Of a stretch of DNA of 64,000 nt, positions 17,426 to 25,885 are shown piece after piece. Both the position numbers and the translations under genes were made by a program. Position 1 is the stretch's first letter. Each line of letters opens with the position of its first letter. Below the pieces are notes generated by a model. That model saw nothing but the letters and a program-made list of their open reading frames with translations, did no database searches and was not told where the DNA came from. The stretch covers positions 1 to 64,000 of the forward strand of contig CAZOGC010000015.1 in the NCBI GenBank assembly GCA_964579505.1. The letters are read 5' to 3'. The DNA comes from JAJYSO01 sp964579505. Lineage in GTDB: Bacteria > Bacteroidota > Bacteroidia > Flavobacteriales > Flavobacteriaceae.

Positions 17426-19333
17426 ATGAAAAATAAAACGCTTAAAACTAAAAATTGGTTTAGAACGTTACTTTGTGGGACACTTGCTTTTGCCGGAATA
17501 ACCGGATATGCTCAGCAAGATAGTTTATATACAAAGCGTTTAGACGAGGTGATTATTCAAAACAATCGCTTACAAATTCCGTATGCAAAACAAAATCATG
17601 CCATTACGGTACTTGACCGAAAAATGATTCAGGCCATGCCGGTACATTCGGTAAATGACTTGTTAAATTATGTGGCGGGAATAGATGTTAGAGAACGAGG
17701 AGTGATGGGAGCTCAGGCAGATATCGGTATAAATGGAGGCACTTTTGATGAAACATTAATCTTACTAAATGGTGTAAAAATAATCGATCCGGAAACCGGA
17801 CACCTTATGATGAACTTACCATTTAATTTAAGCGATGTGCAACGCATAGAAATTTTAAAAGGGCCGGCTGCTAGTGCTTATGGGGTAAATGCTATTAATG
17901 GAGCTATTAATATTGTGACCAGGCAGCCTAATAAAACAGGAGTAACGGCTCATCTATACACGGGCTCATCTTTTAAACGAGATACCGTAAACAATCATGT
18001 ATATGCAGGACTGGGAGTAGAGGCTTCGGCGAGTGTGACTACAGAAAAAACAAAACAATACCTTTCTATAGGTACGGTTCAATCAAATGGATATAGGCAC
18101 AATACCGATATAGACACCAAGAAAATATTTTATACGAATAAACTGCAAGTAAGAAAGGGGAGTGCAATTGACATGATGGCCGGGTATATTTCAAATGATT
18201 TTGGAGCAAATGGCTTTTTTGCTGCTCCGGTTGATGTAGAGTCTAAAGAAAAGGTGCAAACTACGCTTGCTGCTATTAAAGGTACGATAAAACTATCTGA
18301 TGCGTGGACTTTACGACCAGGGGTAAGCTATCGCTATAATTTTGACCACTATATTTTGGACCGTTTTCACCCTGAAAAGTATGAGAACAAGCACTATATG
18401 AACAGTATAGATGTTACTATAAATAATACGGTAAAAACGAGTTTTGGGGTATTGGGCTTTGGAATAGCTTATAGAAATGATGCCATAACCAGTAATAGTT
18501 TAGGAAAACATTCGCGTAATAACTGGGGTGTTTTTGGAAATTATGGTTTGCATTTTTTAGAAAAAATGTCTGTTAATGCCGGGGTGTATGCCAATTATAA
18601 TCCGGATTATGGGTGGGACATTATGCCCTCTGTAGATGTGGGCTATCAACTTACTAAACAGCTGCGCATATATGCCAATGCCGGAACGGGAATGCGTCTA
18701 CCTACTTATATAGACCTGTATTATGTGGGACCGGTAAACAAAGGATATGTAGGGATTAAACCTGAAAAATCTTGGCAGGCTTCGTTGGGTACCAAATACA
18801 ACACCGGAAGGTTGCGTGTTACCGCTGAATATTTCTTTAGGCAAACCAATGATTTTATTGATTGGGTAAAGAACAACTTAGATGATCCATGGCAATCGCG
18901 TAATTATACTCGAGTAGATATGAATGGAATTGCTTTAACCGCTAATTATGTTTTGTTGCCTTATAGCCAAGCTTCAAGAGTGGGATTAAAAGCTAAATTA
19001 GCCTACACCTATCTTAACCCCAAAACAGAAGGCTCAGGAAGTTATACGTATTCGCATTATGCCTTAGATAATCTAAAACACCAACTTACCGGAACGTTTA
19101 ACATACAATTTTTAAATCGATTTAATCTTACAATAGGAGGAACCTATGAAAAACGAGTAACGGGTAAAGATTATTTGCTGTTAGCTACTCGATTGAGTGC
19201 CCGGTTTAAGGCCTTTGAGGTATATGCAGATATAGACAACCTTACCAATGTAAATTATGTCGAAGCAGGCGCGGTGCCCTTGCCCGGACGATGGGTTTCT
19301 GTGGGACTTAAATGGCACTGGTGGAAATCGTAA
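17426..19333 (+). CDS. TonB-dependent outer-membrane receptor
   Basis: An exported 635-residue receptor (signal peptide ending near ITGYAQQ) that would import a ligand at the expense of the proton motive force via TonB. The plug domain covers about 30-160 with LDEVIIQNNR and the end motif VTRQP, preceded by EILKGPAASAYG. A 22-strand barrel follows and ends in an aromatic strand (VSVGLKWHWW). There is no N-terminal carboxypeptidase-like domain, so it is a BtuB/FepA-sized receptor and not a SusC. The ligand cannot be told from sequence; the nearest neighbours are toxin-antitoxin genes and a hypothetical gene. A second ATG at 17396 would add ten residues before the signal peptide and is less likely. 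Confidence 0.9.
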   Translation: MKNKTLKTKNWFRTLLCGTLAFAGITGYAQQDSLYTKRLDEVIIQNNRLQIPYAKQNHAITVLDRKMIQAMPVHSVNDLLNYVAGIDVRERGVMGAQADIGINGGTFDETLILLNGVKIIDPETGHLMMNLPFNLSDVQRIEILKGPAASAYGVNAINGAINIVTRQPNKTGVTAHLYTGSSFKRDTVNNHVYAGLGVEASASVTTEKTKQYLSIGTVQSNGYRHNTDIDTKKIFYTNKLQVRKGSAIDMMAGYISNDFGANGFFAAPVDVESKEKVQTTLAAIKGTIKLSDAWTLRPGVSYRYNFDHYILDRFHPEKYENKHYMNSIDVTINNTVKTSFGVLGFGIAYRNDAITSNSLGKHSRNNWGVFGNYGLHFLEKMSVNAGVYANYNPDYGWDIMPSVDVGYQLTKQLRIYANAGTGMRLPTYIDLYYVGPVNKGYVGIKPEKSWQASLGTKYNTGRLRVTAEYFFRQTNDFIDWVKNNLDDPWQSRNYTRVDMNGIALTANYVLLPYSQASRVGLKAKLAYTYLNPKTEGSGSYTYSHYALDNLKHQLTGTFNIQFLNRFNLTIGGTYEKRVTGKDYLLLATRLSARFKAFEVYADIDNLTNVNYVEAGAVPLPGRWVSVGLKWHWWKS

Positions 19334-19344
19334 AGGTTTTGTCT

Positions 19345-19362
19345 ACCTTGGGGGACCAAGGT
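19345..19362 (+). terminator. Hairpin after the TonB-dependent receptor gene
   Basis: ACCTTGG and CCAAGGT form a perfect 7-bp stem with a 4-base loop 12 bases after the stop codon. It is followed by a pyrimidine stretch with four T residues, a modest tail for an intrinsic terminator. Confidence 0.55.
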
Positions 19363-19396
19363 TCCTTTTCTATAAATAGTTTGAAGAAAACCCCTT

Positions 19397-19813
19397 TTAC
19401 TCCTGATTTGCAACTTTTTCAGAATCATTTCCGGAAAAATCCGGTTTTATAATGGAAGACGTTTTTGTATCACTCGCGATATCAAATACTTTGGAAAGTA
19501 ACTGAGTCTCATTTTTAAAGAGTGATTTTTTTAAGGATTGCATTTCGTGCTCCATACTTTTTCTCACGATTTTCTTTAATTCTTCGGTAAACGAAAAGTT
19601 AAAGAACTTTTTATACAGAAAAATATGGTTGGAAATGGTCACCTTATCATCAGAAATACAAATATAAATCTGATTGTTTTCGTCAATTATAAAAAACTCA
19701 TCAGAGATAGGGGAAATTAGTTTTTTGATACTTTCCTTTTCCGAATATTGAACAATGATGTCCTTTACATACTGCGCATCCTCCGTTAATTCTTTTTTCC
19801 TAAATGAAAGCAT
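19397..19813 (-). CDS. Hypothetical cytoplasmic protein
   Basis: 138 residues, charged, with no signal peptide or membrane segment. A small alpha/beta part (EFFIIDENNQIYICISDDKVTISNH) is followed by a long helical stretch (EELKKIVRKSMEHEMQSLKKSL). The ATG has no better alternative. It is convergent with the receptor gene. I do not recognise the family. Coding character is supported by a full open frame with balanced composition, but no homologue can be confirmed here. Confidence 0.6.
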   Translation of the reverse strand: MLSFRKKELTEDAQYVKDIIVQYSEKESIKKLISPISDEFFIIDENNQIYICISDDKVTISNHIFLYKKFFNFSFTEELKKIVRKSMEHEMQSLKKSLFKNETQLLSKVFDIASDTKTSSIIKPDFSGNDSEKVANQE

Positions 19814-20214
19814 TTTATATATATTTAGTTCAAGGAAACATTATGGTCTCCTTTTATTAATTTAGAAACAAAAATTTCAATAAAGTCACTTTTTTTTGAT
19901 GAATTTATGTAAAATAATATATAACATATTTATAATCAAGTGGTTATATGTTTAATTAAAACTACTGAGGATTATCCTGAATTCGATTTTGATAGAACAG
20001 AAATAGCCGGTACAAAGAAGTTAGAAAGTGAGAATGAAAAATATGCAAAGCATCTACGGCAACAATGATGATAGCTGTTTTGAGCTATCCAAAAGGAGAG
20101 TTAAAAACACCCACCTAGCTATAATTTAGCCCTATCCGGGGCAATAAGTAAGGCAATGACCCATTTTGGCCTATAAAAACGGGGTAAAAATAAGTAAACT
20201 TTCGGTTTATAAAG
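19814..20214. other. Gene-poor stretch of about 400 bases
   Basis: It is AT-rich with no convincing gene. A GTG-initiated frame of about 42 codons (19941-20069, ending KYAKHLRQQ) is open but too short to trust and could be a remnant. The 20-base segment at 19929-19948 recurs with 18 matches at 22212-22231. Confidence 0.5.
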
Positions 20215-20300
20215 TGCCCAGAGCGGGAGTCGAACCCGCACGCCCAAAAACGGACACAAGGCCCTCAACCTTGCCTGTCTACCAATTCCAGCACCTGGGC
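20215..20300 (-). tRNA. tRNA-Leu (anticodon GAG)
   Basis: The cloverleaf folds fully on the minus strand. The acceptor is GCCCAGG/TCTGGGC with a final G-U pair. The anticodon arm CAAGG-TTGAGGG-CCTTG gives GAG, reading CUU and CUC. There is a long variable arm as expected for leucine and the T-arm GCGGG-TTCGACT-CCCGC. The discriminator is A and CCA is not encoded. It follows tRNA-Lys by 60 bases on the same strand. Confidence 0.95.
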
Positions 20301-20360
20301 CTTGAAATCTTTTGAAATTTAATGGAGAAGAACAGTTTTGGAAATATCCAAAAAAAGAAG

Positions 20361-20433
20361 TGATCTGACTGGGGCTCGAACCCAGGACCCTCTCCTTAAA
20401 AGGGAGATGCTCTACCAACTGAGCTATCAGATC
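20361..20433 (-). tRNA. tRNA-Lys (anticodon TTT)
   Basis: The cloverleaf has acceptor GATCTGA/TCAGATC and D-arm GCTC-AGTTGGTAGA-GAGC. The anticodon arm TCTCC-CTTTTAA-GGAGA gives TTT, and the T-arm is CTGGG-TTCGAGC-CCCAG. The 73-base gene has no encoded CCA. It is first in a two-tRNA unit with tRNA-Leu, served by the promoter just upstream. Confidence 0.96.
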
Positions 20434-20450
20434 TTTTTTTGTTGCGGGTG

Positions 20451-20480
20451 CAAATATACTATCCTTTTGTAATCTATCAA
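20451..20480 (-). promoter_or_regulatory. Promoter of the tRNA-Lys/tRNA-Leu unit
   Basis: On the minus strand TTG (20478-20480) and TATATTTG (20451-20458) are spaced by 19 bases, a textbook Bacteroidota housekeeping promoter. The -7 box lies 17 bases before the tRNA-Lys 5' end. Confidence 0.7.
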
Positions 20481-20544
20481 GCATTTTTCATATAAATTTG
20501 AAAAAAATATTTTTAGTGCGAAAAAAATAAAATATACAAGTTTT

Positions 20545-21063
20545 ATGACGATTATTTTATGTGGTTATATGGGGTCTGGTAAGAGTTTGATAGGCAAAAA
20601 AATAGCCCGAGAAACAGGGGTTTTATTTCAAGATTTAGATGAGGAAATTGAAAAAAAACAGCACCGTTCTATAGCCCAAATTTTTTCAGAAAAAGGAGAA
20701 ATATATTTTAGAAAGGTAGAAATGCAGACCTTGGCTTCTTGTATACAAAATACTGAGCCTAAAGTTTTATCTTTAGGAGGCGGAACACCGTGTTATGGCC
20801 AAAATTTGAAAATGATAAAGGAGCACCCTGATACTTTTTTGGTATATCTTAAGATGAGTGTAGATGCACTTACAGAGAGATTGTTTTTAGAACGCGCTAA
20901 GCGACCGTTGCTTCGGGATATGAAAGATAAGGCCACTTTAAACGATTATATTCGTAAACATTTATTTGAACGTCAATTTTATTATATGCAAAGCGATTTG
21001 AGAGTAGATTGTTCTACAGCTACTCCAGCGGCTATTGTTCAACAAATTATAGCTGCATTATAA
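20545..21063 (+). CDS. aroK: Shikimate kinase
   Basis: This enzyme phosphorylates shikimate at the 3-hydroxyl with ATP, step five of chorismate synthesis, in the cytosol. The length of 172 residues is normal. The P-loop GYMGSGKS is at 7-14, the shikimate-binding DLDEEIEKK near 32-40, and the GGGTP loop near 78-82. The lid region has ERLFLERAKRPLL with the expected arginines. It stands alone and converges on pepE with one base between the stop codons. No defect is seen. Confidence 0.95.
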   Translation: MTIILCGYMGSGKSLIGKKIARETGVLFQDLDEEIEKKQHRSIAQIFSEKGEIYFRKVEMQTLASCIQNTEPKVLSLGGGTPCYGQNLKMIKEHPDTFLVYLKMSVDALTERLFLERAKRPLLRDMKDKATLNDYIRKHLFERQFYYMQSDLRVDCSTATPAAIVQQIIAAL

Positions 21064-21064
21064 T

Positions 21065-21769
21065 TTAATGCAATTGTTTTAAGGAGCTATTGGGAGCTAT
21101 TTCATAAGCTTCTTTTTGTGGCTCAAAAATACGTGCAGATAAGTTTCCTTTGAGAATGATGTCTTGACTGGTTACCTCTAGCCAACTTCCTTCTCTAAGC
21201 CCCACTACAGCAGAAGCGTTGAGGTTTTGAAATTCTTTTATCCGTGTTTCTCGTGTTTCTCCTTGATGCTTAGATTGTGGGTCGGGGTCTAGGTAGTGTG
21301 CATTGAGATGAAAAGGAACAATTCCTAAGGTTTTAAAACTAGGAGGATAGACGATGGGCATATCATTGGTGGTTTTCATGCTTAGTCCGCAAATAACACT
21401 TCCGGCGCTGGTTCCTAAGTACGGGGTACCCATTTTTAGGGTGTTTTGAAGAACTTCAATAAGATCGTATTCATACAATTTTGAGGTGAGAAGAAAGGTA
21501 TTTCCGCCTCCGGTAAAAATAGCATCGGCCGTTTTGATAGCTGTTTTATAATTGTCTTTTTCGTGAAGCCCGGTTACTTTTTTTCCTAGAAAAGCTAGCC
21601 CTTCTTGTGCTTTTTTCGTGTATTCTTGATGGGAAATCCCACCGGGGCGGGCAAAAGGAATAAATAAGATTTCTTGTACGTTTTTATACAATTCGGTTAA
21701 CGGTTCTTCTAAATAAGAAAGGTAAGGCTTTCCAAATACTTTAGACGTGCTGGCCATAATTACATGCAT
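21065..21769 (-). CDS. pepE: Dipeptidase E (peptidase family S51)
   Basis: A cytosolic serine peptidase that hydrolyses Asp-X dipeptides. The length of 234 residues matches Salmonella PepE. The nucleophile motif GTSAGSVICG sits near residues 118-127. The preceding FTGGGNTF and the later LNAHYLD hold the remaining conserved positions. The start at 21769 or the ATG four codons later would both serve. The gene converges with aroK. Alternative members of S51 include cyanophycinase, which is longer and would not fit. Confidence 0.93.
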   Translation of the reverse strand: MHVIMASTSKVFGKPYLSYLEEPLTELYKNVQEILFIPFARPGGISHQEYTKKAQEGLAFLGKKVTGLHEKDNYKTAIKTADAIFTGGGNTFLLTSKLYEYDLIEVLQNTLKMGTPYLGTSAGSVICGLSMKTTNDMPIVYPPSFKTLGIVPFHLNAHYLDPDPQSKHQGETRETRIKEFQNLNASAVVGLREGSWLEVTSQDIILKGNLSARIFEPQKEAYEIAPNSSLKQLH

Positions 21770-22315
21770 ACGGTATCTTTTTATTGCTAAATGAGTGTCA
21801 AAAATAAGGTTTGTTTAAACGATGACCTATTTATAGTTGACTAACTTTTGTACTCTTCGTAAATTATCAGTTGCTTGAAGCACTTTTTCTTTGAGTTTAG
21901 GGTTTAGTTTGAGTGTTGATTGAGGTAATCTTGTACTGTTTTATAGGTTGTTTTTTTGTGAGAGGTGCAACTTATTATGAGTAGAAATATAAAAGCTGTA
22001 GTAAATAATTTTTGGTATACATTACGGGGAGGGGAGAGCTTTGTTGGGTTAAATTAGAATAGAGAATAAACTCAATGACAGGATGTGTGGGTTATGAATA
22101 TATGATTTTCGAAAAAAATACTTTGTTTGACAAAGTTTATTCTAAAAAATATAGTTGTGATTTTTTTAGGGAAAAGCAATAATGGATAGGTAAGTTGCTT
22201 TATATGTTTGTTTTATCATCAAGTGGTTACAGTTTATAAAGATATACTTCAAAAAACATTGTTATTTGTGTTCTGTTTTATGAGGTTTATTCGTATATTC
22301 ATAAAAAATTGCCGC
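21770..22315. other. Gene-poor stretch of about 550 bases
   Basis: No gene can be supported. On the minus strand an open stretch near 21830-21940 reads LNPKLKEKVLQATDNLRRVQ, which looks protein-like but has no start codon and is bounded upstream by a stop; it may be a fossil. The segment 22212-22231 is the second copy of the 20-base repeat also present at 19929-19948. Confidence 0.45.
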
Positions 22316-23125
22316 ATGCGAAAGACGATTATTCTTTTATTGCTTTTTGGACTTTCTATTAGCGTTAGCGCGCAACAAGAAAGTAGGGTTGCTATACAAG
22401 GAAAAATAAAGGTAGATGAAGGAGAACAAGTTTCTGGCATTAATGTATTTAATGTAACTTCAAAACAATATACATTTACAGACTCTAAAGGAATGTTTAC
22501 TATTCCGGTAAAAAAAGGAGATACGTTAGCCTTTAGTAGTATACGATTTCAGCAGTTTTTGGTGGCGATTACAGCGAGTGTAATAAAAAATAAACGATTA
22601 AACATTGATTTAAATACTAGATTGATTCAACTAGATGAAGTGGTGGTAAAACCTGACCTTACCGGAGATTTGCAAATAGATGCAGAAAAGCTTTCTACCA
22701 ACTTAAATTTACCTCATTTTAATTCGGATAAGATAATGCGCGGGCTCTATAATTATTCATCTGATTTATCGGAACCCCCAACGAATGATGCCCTAGATTT
22801 AGGGTATTTGCAAAACGGGATTAACTTCGTCAGTATTTTTGGTAGCTTATATGATTTAATTTTTTCTCATAAAGGCAATCAAACATCATCAGAAACGGCC
22901 CCTAAGAAAAAGCAAAAAGAAGTAAAAACGTATATTAGAGATATATATAATAATCAATTTTTTAAGAGTTATCTCAATATAGATGAAAATCAGATAAGCG
23001 ATTATCTTTACTACATGCAAGCTCATGGACTGACCAGTGAAAAGATGAGGAGCCTAAACCCGCTACAGTTGGTACAATTCTTAATTAAAGGAAGCGAAGA
23101 ATACAGGGCGGCAAAGAATAAGTAA
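22316..23125 (+). CDS. Exported protein with carboxypeptidase-regulatory-like domain
   Basis: About 269 residues. A signal peptide ending near SISVSAQQ fixes the start at the ATG at 22316; the frame is open further upstream but would add a poor N-terminus. Residues about 24-105 form the beta-sandwich known from SusC-type receptors (IQGKIKVDEGEQVSGINVFN, then LDEVVVKP). The rest is helical and polar, with no barrel. Stand-alone proteins of this kind are common in flavobacteria, but their role is not established. It precedes the HTH-Fic gene by 91 bases. Confidence 0.75.
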   Translation: MRKTIILLLLFGLSISVSAQQESRVAIQGKIKVDEGEQVSGINVFNVTSKQYTFTDSKGMFTIPVKKGDTLAFSSIRFQQFLVAITASVIKNKRLNIDLNTRLIQLDEVVVKPDLTGDLQIDAEKLSTNLNLPHFNSDKIMRGLYNYSSDLSEPPTNDALDLGYLQNGINFVSIFGSLYDLIFSHKGNQTSSETAPKKKQKEVKTYIRDIYNNQFFKSYLNIDENQISDYLYYMQAHGLTSEKMRSLNPLQLVQFLIKGSEEYRAAKNK

Positions 23126-23182
23126 CCATTCGTTTTTTGGAGTATAAAACTTTTTAGCGCATGTTTTTTTTATCAATTAAAA

Positions 23183-23216
23183 AATGACTAAATTTGTCAT
23201 TATAAAATGTGTCATT
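23183..23216 (+). promoter_or_regulatory. Promoter with embedded repeats before the fic gene
   Basis: TAAATTTG (23189-23196) is a full -7 match, putting the transcript start about 14 bases before the ATG at 23217. AATGAC (23183-23188), GTCATT (23196-23201) and GTCATT (23211-23216) surround it, the first two as an inverted pair and the last two as direct repeats of TGTCATTA. These could bind the protein's own HTH domain. The arrangement also rules out the in-frame ATG at 23184. Confidence 0.55.
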
Positions 23217-24290
23217 ATGGAAATATTACTCAACAAAGCGCGAAAATCAAAGAAACTGAGAGTATATGACCTAGCTAATCAAATAGGAATAGACAGTAGC
23301 TTAATGAGTAGAATACTATCAGGTAAAAGAAAAGCTACAGATGCCCAATTGGCAAAATTGTCGCAAATTTTATCAATAGATTATCTCGATCTTTTAAAAG
23401 AAAAATTAGGAAGTGAAGTTGCAGATTTGCTTTATCAATACCCTGAGGTAGCACAAGAGGCGCTTACAGTAGCCGAGGAAAGAATAACCTATTTATTGAG
23501 TGATCAGAAACTACAAGTAGTGCCTTTGCAAGAAGAAGTTAGCACCGCTCTTAAAAAGATAGACGAAAAACACCAAAAATGGATTCATAAGAAACCGCTT
23601 GATCCTATTCAATTACAAAAAATGCAAGAGTATTTCTATACAGAATACACCTTTGAGAGTAATCGTATAGAGGGCAATACTTTAGACTTGCAAGAAACAC
23701 ACTTGGTTGTAAACGAAGGGATTACTATTGGAGGTAAGAGCATGCAAGAACATTTAGAAGCAATTAACCATAAAGAAGCCATAGAATGGGTTGTAGATTT
23801 TGCCTCTAAAAAGTTTGATTTTGATGAACATACGCTAAAACAAATTCATCAACTTATACTGAAAGGAATAAACCAAGCAGGGGCCGGGGTGTATAGAACA
23901 GTTCCGGTTCGTATTTCGGGAAGTAGGCATATACCGCCCGAACCCTATATGGTTACTAAAATGATGGAAGAGTATTTTATGTTTTATCATATCCACAAGC
24001 ATCAGTTGCATCCCGTTATTTTAGCGGCAGAAATGCATGAGCGTTTAGTGTCTATTCATCCATTTATTGATGGTAATGGGCGTACTTCTAGATTGGTAAT
24101 GAATCTAATTTTGTTGCGTAATGGTTATCCTATTGTTAACTTAAAAGGAAACCGAGATGATCGCCAACGCTATTACAAAGCGCTAGAGGCTGTTCAAATT
24201 AATCATGAACGTAATGATTTTTACCGTTTAATAGTAACTCATGCCTTGGCTTCTTTGCAAGAACATCTGGCTTTGGCAGGTATACAATAA
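23217..24290 (+). CDS. Fic-domain AMPylase with N-terminal XRE-type helix-turn-helix
   Basis: A 357-residue protein. An XRE-like DNA-binding domain covers about 1-60 (DLANQIGIDSSLMSRILSGK). The Fic domain carries the complete active site HPFIDGNGRTSR near 281-292, so transfer of AMP to a target hydroxyl is expected. Upstream, SNRIEGN at about 148-154 matches the inhibitory helix (S/T)xxxE(G/N) in the class II position, where its Glu blocks ATP until relieved. The start was chosen because the -7 box overlaps the earlier ATG. The HTH and the promoter repeats suggest self-regulation. It is a single gene with its own terminator. Confidence 0.9.
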   Translation: MEILLNKARKSKKLRVYDLANQIGIDSSLMSRILSGKRKATDAQLAKLSQILSIDYLDLLKEKLGSEVADLLYQYPEVAQEALTVAEERITYLLSDQKLQVVPLQEEVSTALKKIDEKHQKWIHKKPLDPIQLQKMQEYFYTEYTFESNRIEGNTLDLQETHLVVNEGITIGGKSMQEHLEAINHKEAIEWVVDFASKKFDFDEHTLKQIHQLILKGINQAGAGVYRTVPVRISGSRHIPPEPYMVTKMMEEYFMFYHIHKHQLHPVILAAEMHERLVSIHPFIDGNGRTSRLVMNLILLRNGYPIVNLKGNRDDRQRYYKALEAVQINHERNDFYRLIVTHALASLQEHLALAGIQ

Positions 24291-24300
24291 AATTTTATAC

Positions 24301-24336
24301 AGAGCCTAAAACATGTAGTAATGAGTTTTAGGCTCT
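24301..24336 (+). terminator. Intrinsic terminator after fic
   Basis: AGAGCCTAAAAC and GTTTTAGGCTCT form a perfect 12-bp stem with a 12-base loop. TTTCT follows. It lies 10 bases after the fic stop and could act in both directions for the convergent maf operon. Confidence 0.75.
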
Positions 24337-24395
24337 TTCTAGTTTATGAAAGTACCAGCGGTTTATAATTACAAGCCTATTTTTATAATAGCTTA

Positions 24396-24983
24396 TTAAA
24401 AATTTTTTAAAGCAGTATATACTTGGGCTATGGGCATACCCATAACATTGTAAAAAGAACCTTCAATTTTTTCTATTCCAATTTTACCAATCCATTCTTG
24501 AATGCCGTAAGCACCTGCTTTGTCAAAGGGTTGAAAGGTATTAATATAATAATTGATTTCGTTTGTGGTTAATGACTTAAAAAACACGGTGGTTTTTCCG
24601 TAGACCGATACTGTTTTTTTTGTTGAGGTGAGGCAAGCTGCCGAAATAACTTGATGTTGATTTCCTGATAATTTACTCAACATCTCAAAAGCTTCTTCTT
24701 TAGATTTTGGCTTACCTAAAATTTGATGATCAAAACAAACTACGGTATCTCCGGTAATGAGAATATCTTGTGGTTGTAATTCATCAAGATAAGCTTTGGC
24801 TTTTAGTTGCGCTAAGTAGTTAGGAACCTCTCTAGCAGAAAGGGTAGGAGGAAAAGTTTCATCGATTGGTTTTAAACGCACTTCAAAATGTATTCCTAAA
24901 TCTTTCAAAAATTGTTGACGTCTGGGAGATCCTGAAGCTACTATAACGTGCCGGTTTTTTAGTTTATCGGCTAATGATTTCAT
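24396..24983 (-). CDS. maf: Maf-family nucleoside triphosphate pyrophosphatase
   Basis: It hydrolyses dTTP, UTP or modified nucleotides to monophosphates, a house-cleaning activity once linked to septum inhibition. At 195 residues it matches the family. The start motif VIVASGSPRRQQFLKDLG is at about 14-31. ITGDTVVC near 77-84 holds the catalytic Asp, and KAGAYGIQEW sits late in the protein. The ATG overlaps the stop of the UbiA-like gene by 4 bases. The order kdsC - UbiA-like - maf recurs in flavobacteria. Confidence 0.94.
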   Translation of the reverse strand: MKSLADKLKNRHVIVASGSPRRQQFLKDLGIHFEVRLKPIDETFPPTLSAREVPNYLAQLKAKAYLDELQPQDILITGDTVVCFDHQILGKPKSKEEAFEMLSKLSGNQHQVISAACLTSTKKTVSVYGKTTVFFKSLTTNEINYYINTFQPFDKAGAYGIQEWIGKIGIEKIEGSFYNVMGMPIAQVYTALKNF

Positions 24984-25858
24984 AATAAGATAAATTGGTA
25001 TAAGCCTAAGGATAAGATACTACAGAACATAATGAATTTAAGTACTGTATTTAATTGAGCGTACTCGTTGTCCTTTTTTGCAGAAACTATTTTTATGATG
25101 AGGTACAGCAAGGGACCTAAGATAAAAACAATGGCATATACTAGAGACAAGGTGTGTAAATAGAGGTAATTAAAAATATAGAAACCTATTCCAAAAATTG
25201 GTAAAAGACACAATACGGCAATTACTTTATTGGTACGTTCTTTCCCGAGAATGAGTGCGAGAGTATGGTGTTTTAGTTTGTGGGCTGTATCTATGTTTTC
25301 TTGTTGTGTAACCAACAGTCTAATAAAATTAAGTACAGCAATGAAAATAGAATAATCTAAGAGAATTGAGAAGAAGGTACCAGAAGTAGCTTTGTCTTGA
25401 ATAGAAAGTGCCGGCAGTAAATCAAAAAGCCCTACACTAAGTAAGCTTATACCTATTAACACACTAATTATTAACGGACTTAATAAAACATACTTCTTTA
25501 GAATAGTTGCATTGGCATAAAGGGCTGCAGAGGTCAGTATAAAAAGAGTTGAGAACCCCGGGTGTCCTATAATGTTAGCCAGGTAAAAACCAATTCCCAC
25601 CCCTATAATATTTACTATAAAAAAAAGTTTATAGGTCATTTTTGCAGAAATAGGTGGGGTGATTTTAGAAGTATGAAATACATTCATTATACTTCCTCCG
25701 GCACCTAAACACACGGTAGCCAAAGAAAGAAGAGCGAGCCCAAACCAATTTAGTGTAATAGGAACATTAAAAGGCTCAAACAACGCGTATTTTACCAAAA
25801 ACTGCCCCAGTACGAGTGTTAGTAAATCAAATCCGCAAATCAGTTTTAAATATTTCAC
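24980..25858 (-). CDS. UbiA-family membrane protein lacking catalytic aspartates
   Basis: A 292-residue protein with about eight or nine hydrophobic helices. It sits where flavobacteria usually carry the gene annotated as geranylgeranylglycerol-phosphate geranylgeranyltransferase, between kdsC and maf. The context of the first aspartate-rich motif is still visible (GAGGSIMN), but the expected NDxxDxxxD reads NVFHTSKIT at 59-67. The second motif, normally RExxKDxEDxxGD, reads RLLVTQQENIDTA from residue 180. All metal-binding Asp residues are replaced, yet the frame is intact and full length. Prenyl transfer is thus unlikely and the present role is unknown. It starts with GTG. Confidence 0.8.
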   Translation of the reverse strand: MKYLKLICGFDLLTLVLGQFLVKYALFEPFNVPITLNWFGLALLSLATVCLGAGGSIMNVFHTSKITPPISAKMTYKLFFIVNIIGVGIGFYLANIIGHPGFSTLFILTSAALYANATILKKYVLLSPLIISVLIGISLLSVGLFDLLPALSIQDKATSGTFFSILLDYSIFIAVLNFIRLLVTQQENIDTAHKLKHHTLALILGKERTNKVIAVLCLLPIFGIGFYIFNYLYLHTLSLVYAIVFILGPLLYLIIKIVSAKKDNEYAQLNTVLKFIMFCSILSLGLYQFILL

Positions 25859-25885
25859 TAAAAGAATGGTATAGGTTAAGGTATT

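Noticed and set aside
19941..20069. A GTG-started frame of about 42 codons ending KYAKHLRQQ.
   Set aside because: It is short, has no promoter or recognisable family, and lies in otherwise empty DNA.
20119..20484. An open frame of 121 codons on the minus strand.
   Set aside because: It runs through both tRNA genes, which fold perfectly, so the open frame is a by-product of their sequence.
21830..21940. A protein-like minus-strand stretch (LNPKLKEKVLQATDNLRRVQ).
   Set aside because: It is only about 36 codons between stops, with no usable start codon; a fossil is possible but not supportable as a gene.
23184..23216. The in-frame ATG at 23184 as the start of the Fic protein.
   Set aside because: It lies upstream of and overlapping the -7 element, so it would not be in the transcript from that promoter; the extra residues add nothing to the HTH domain.
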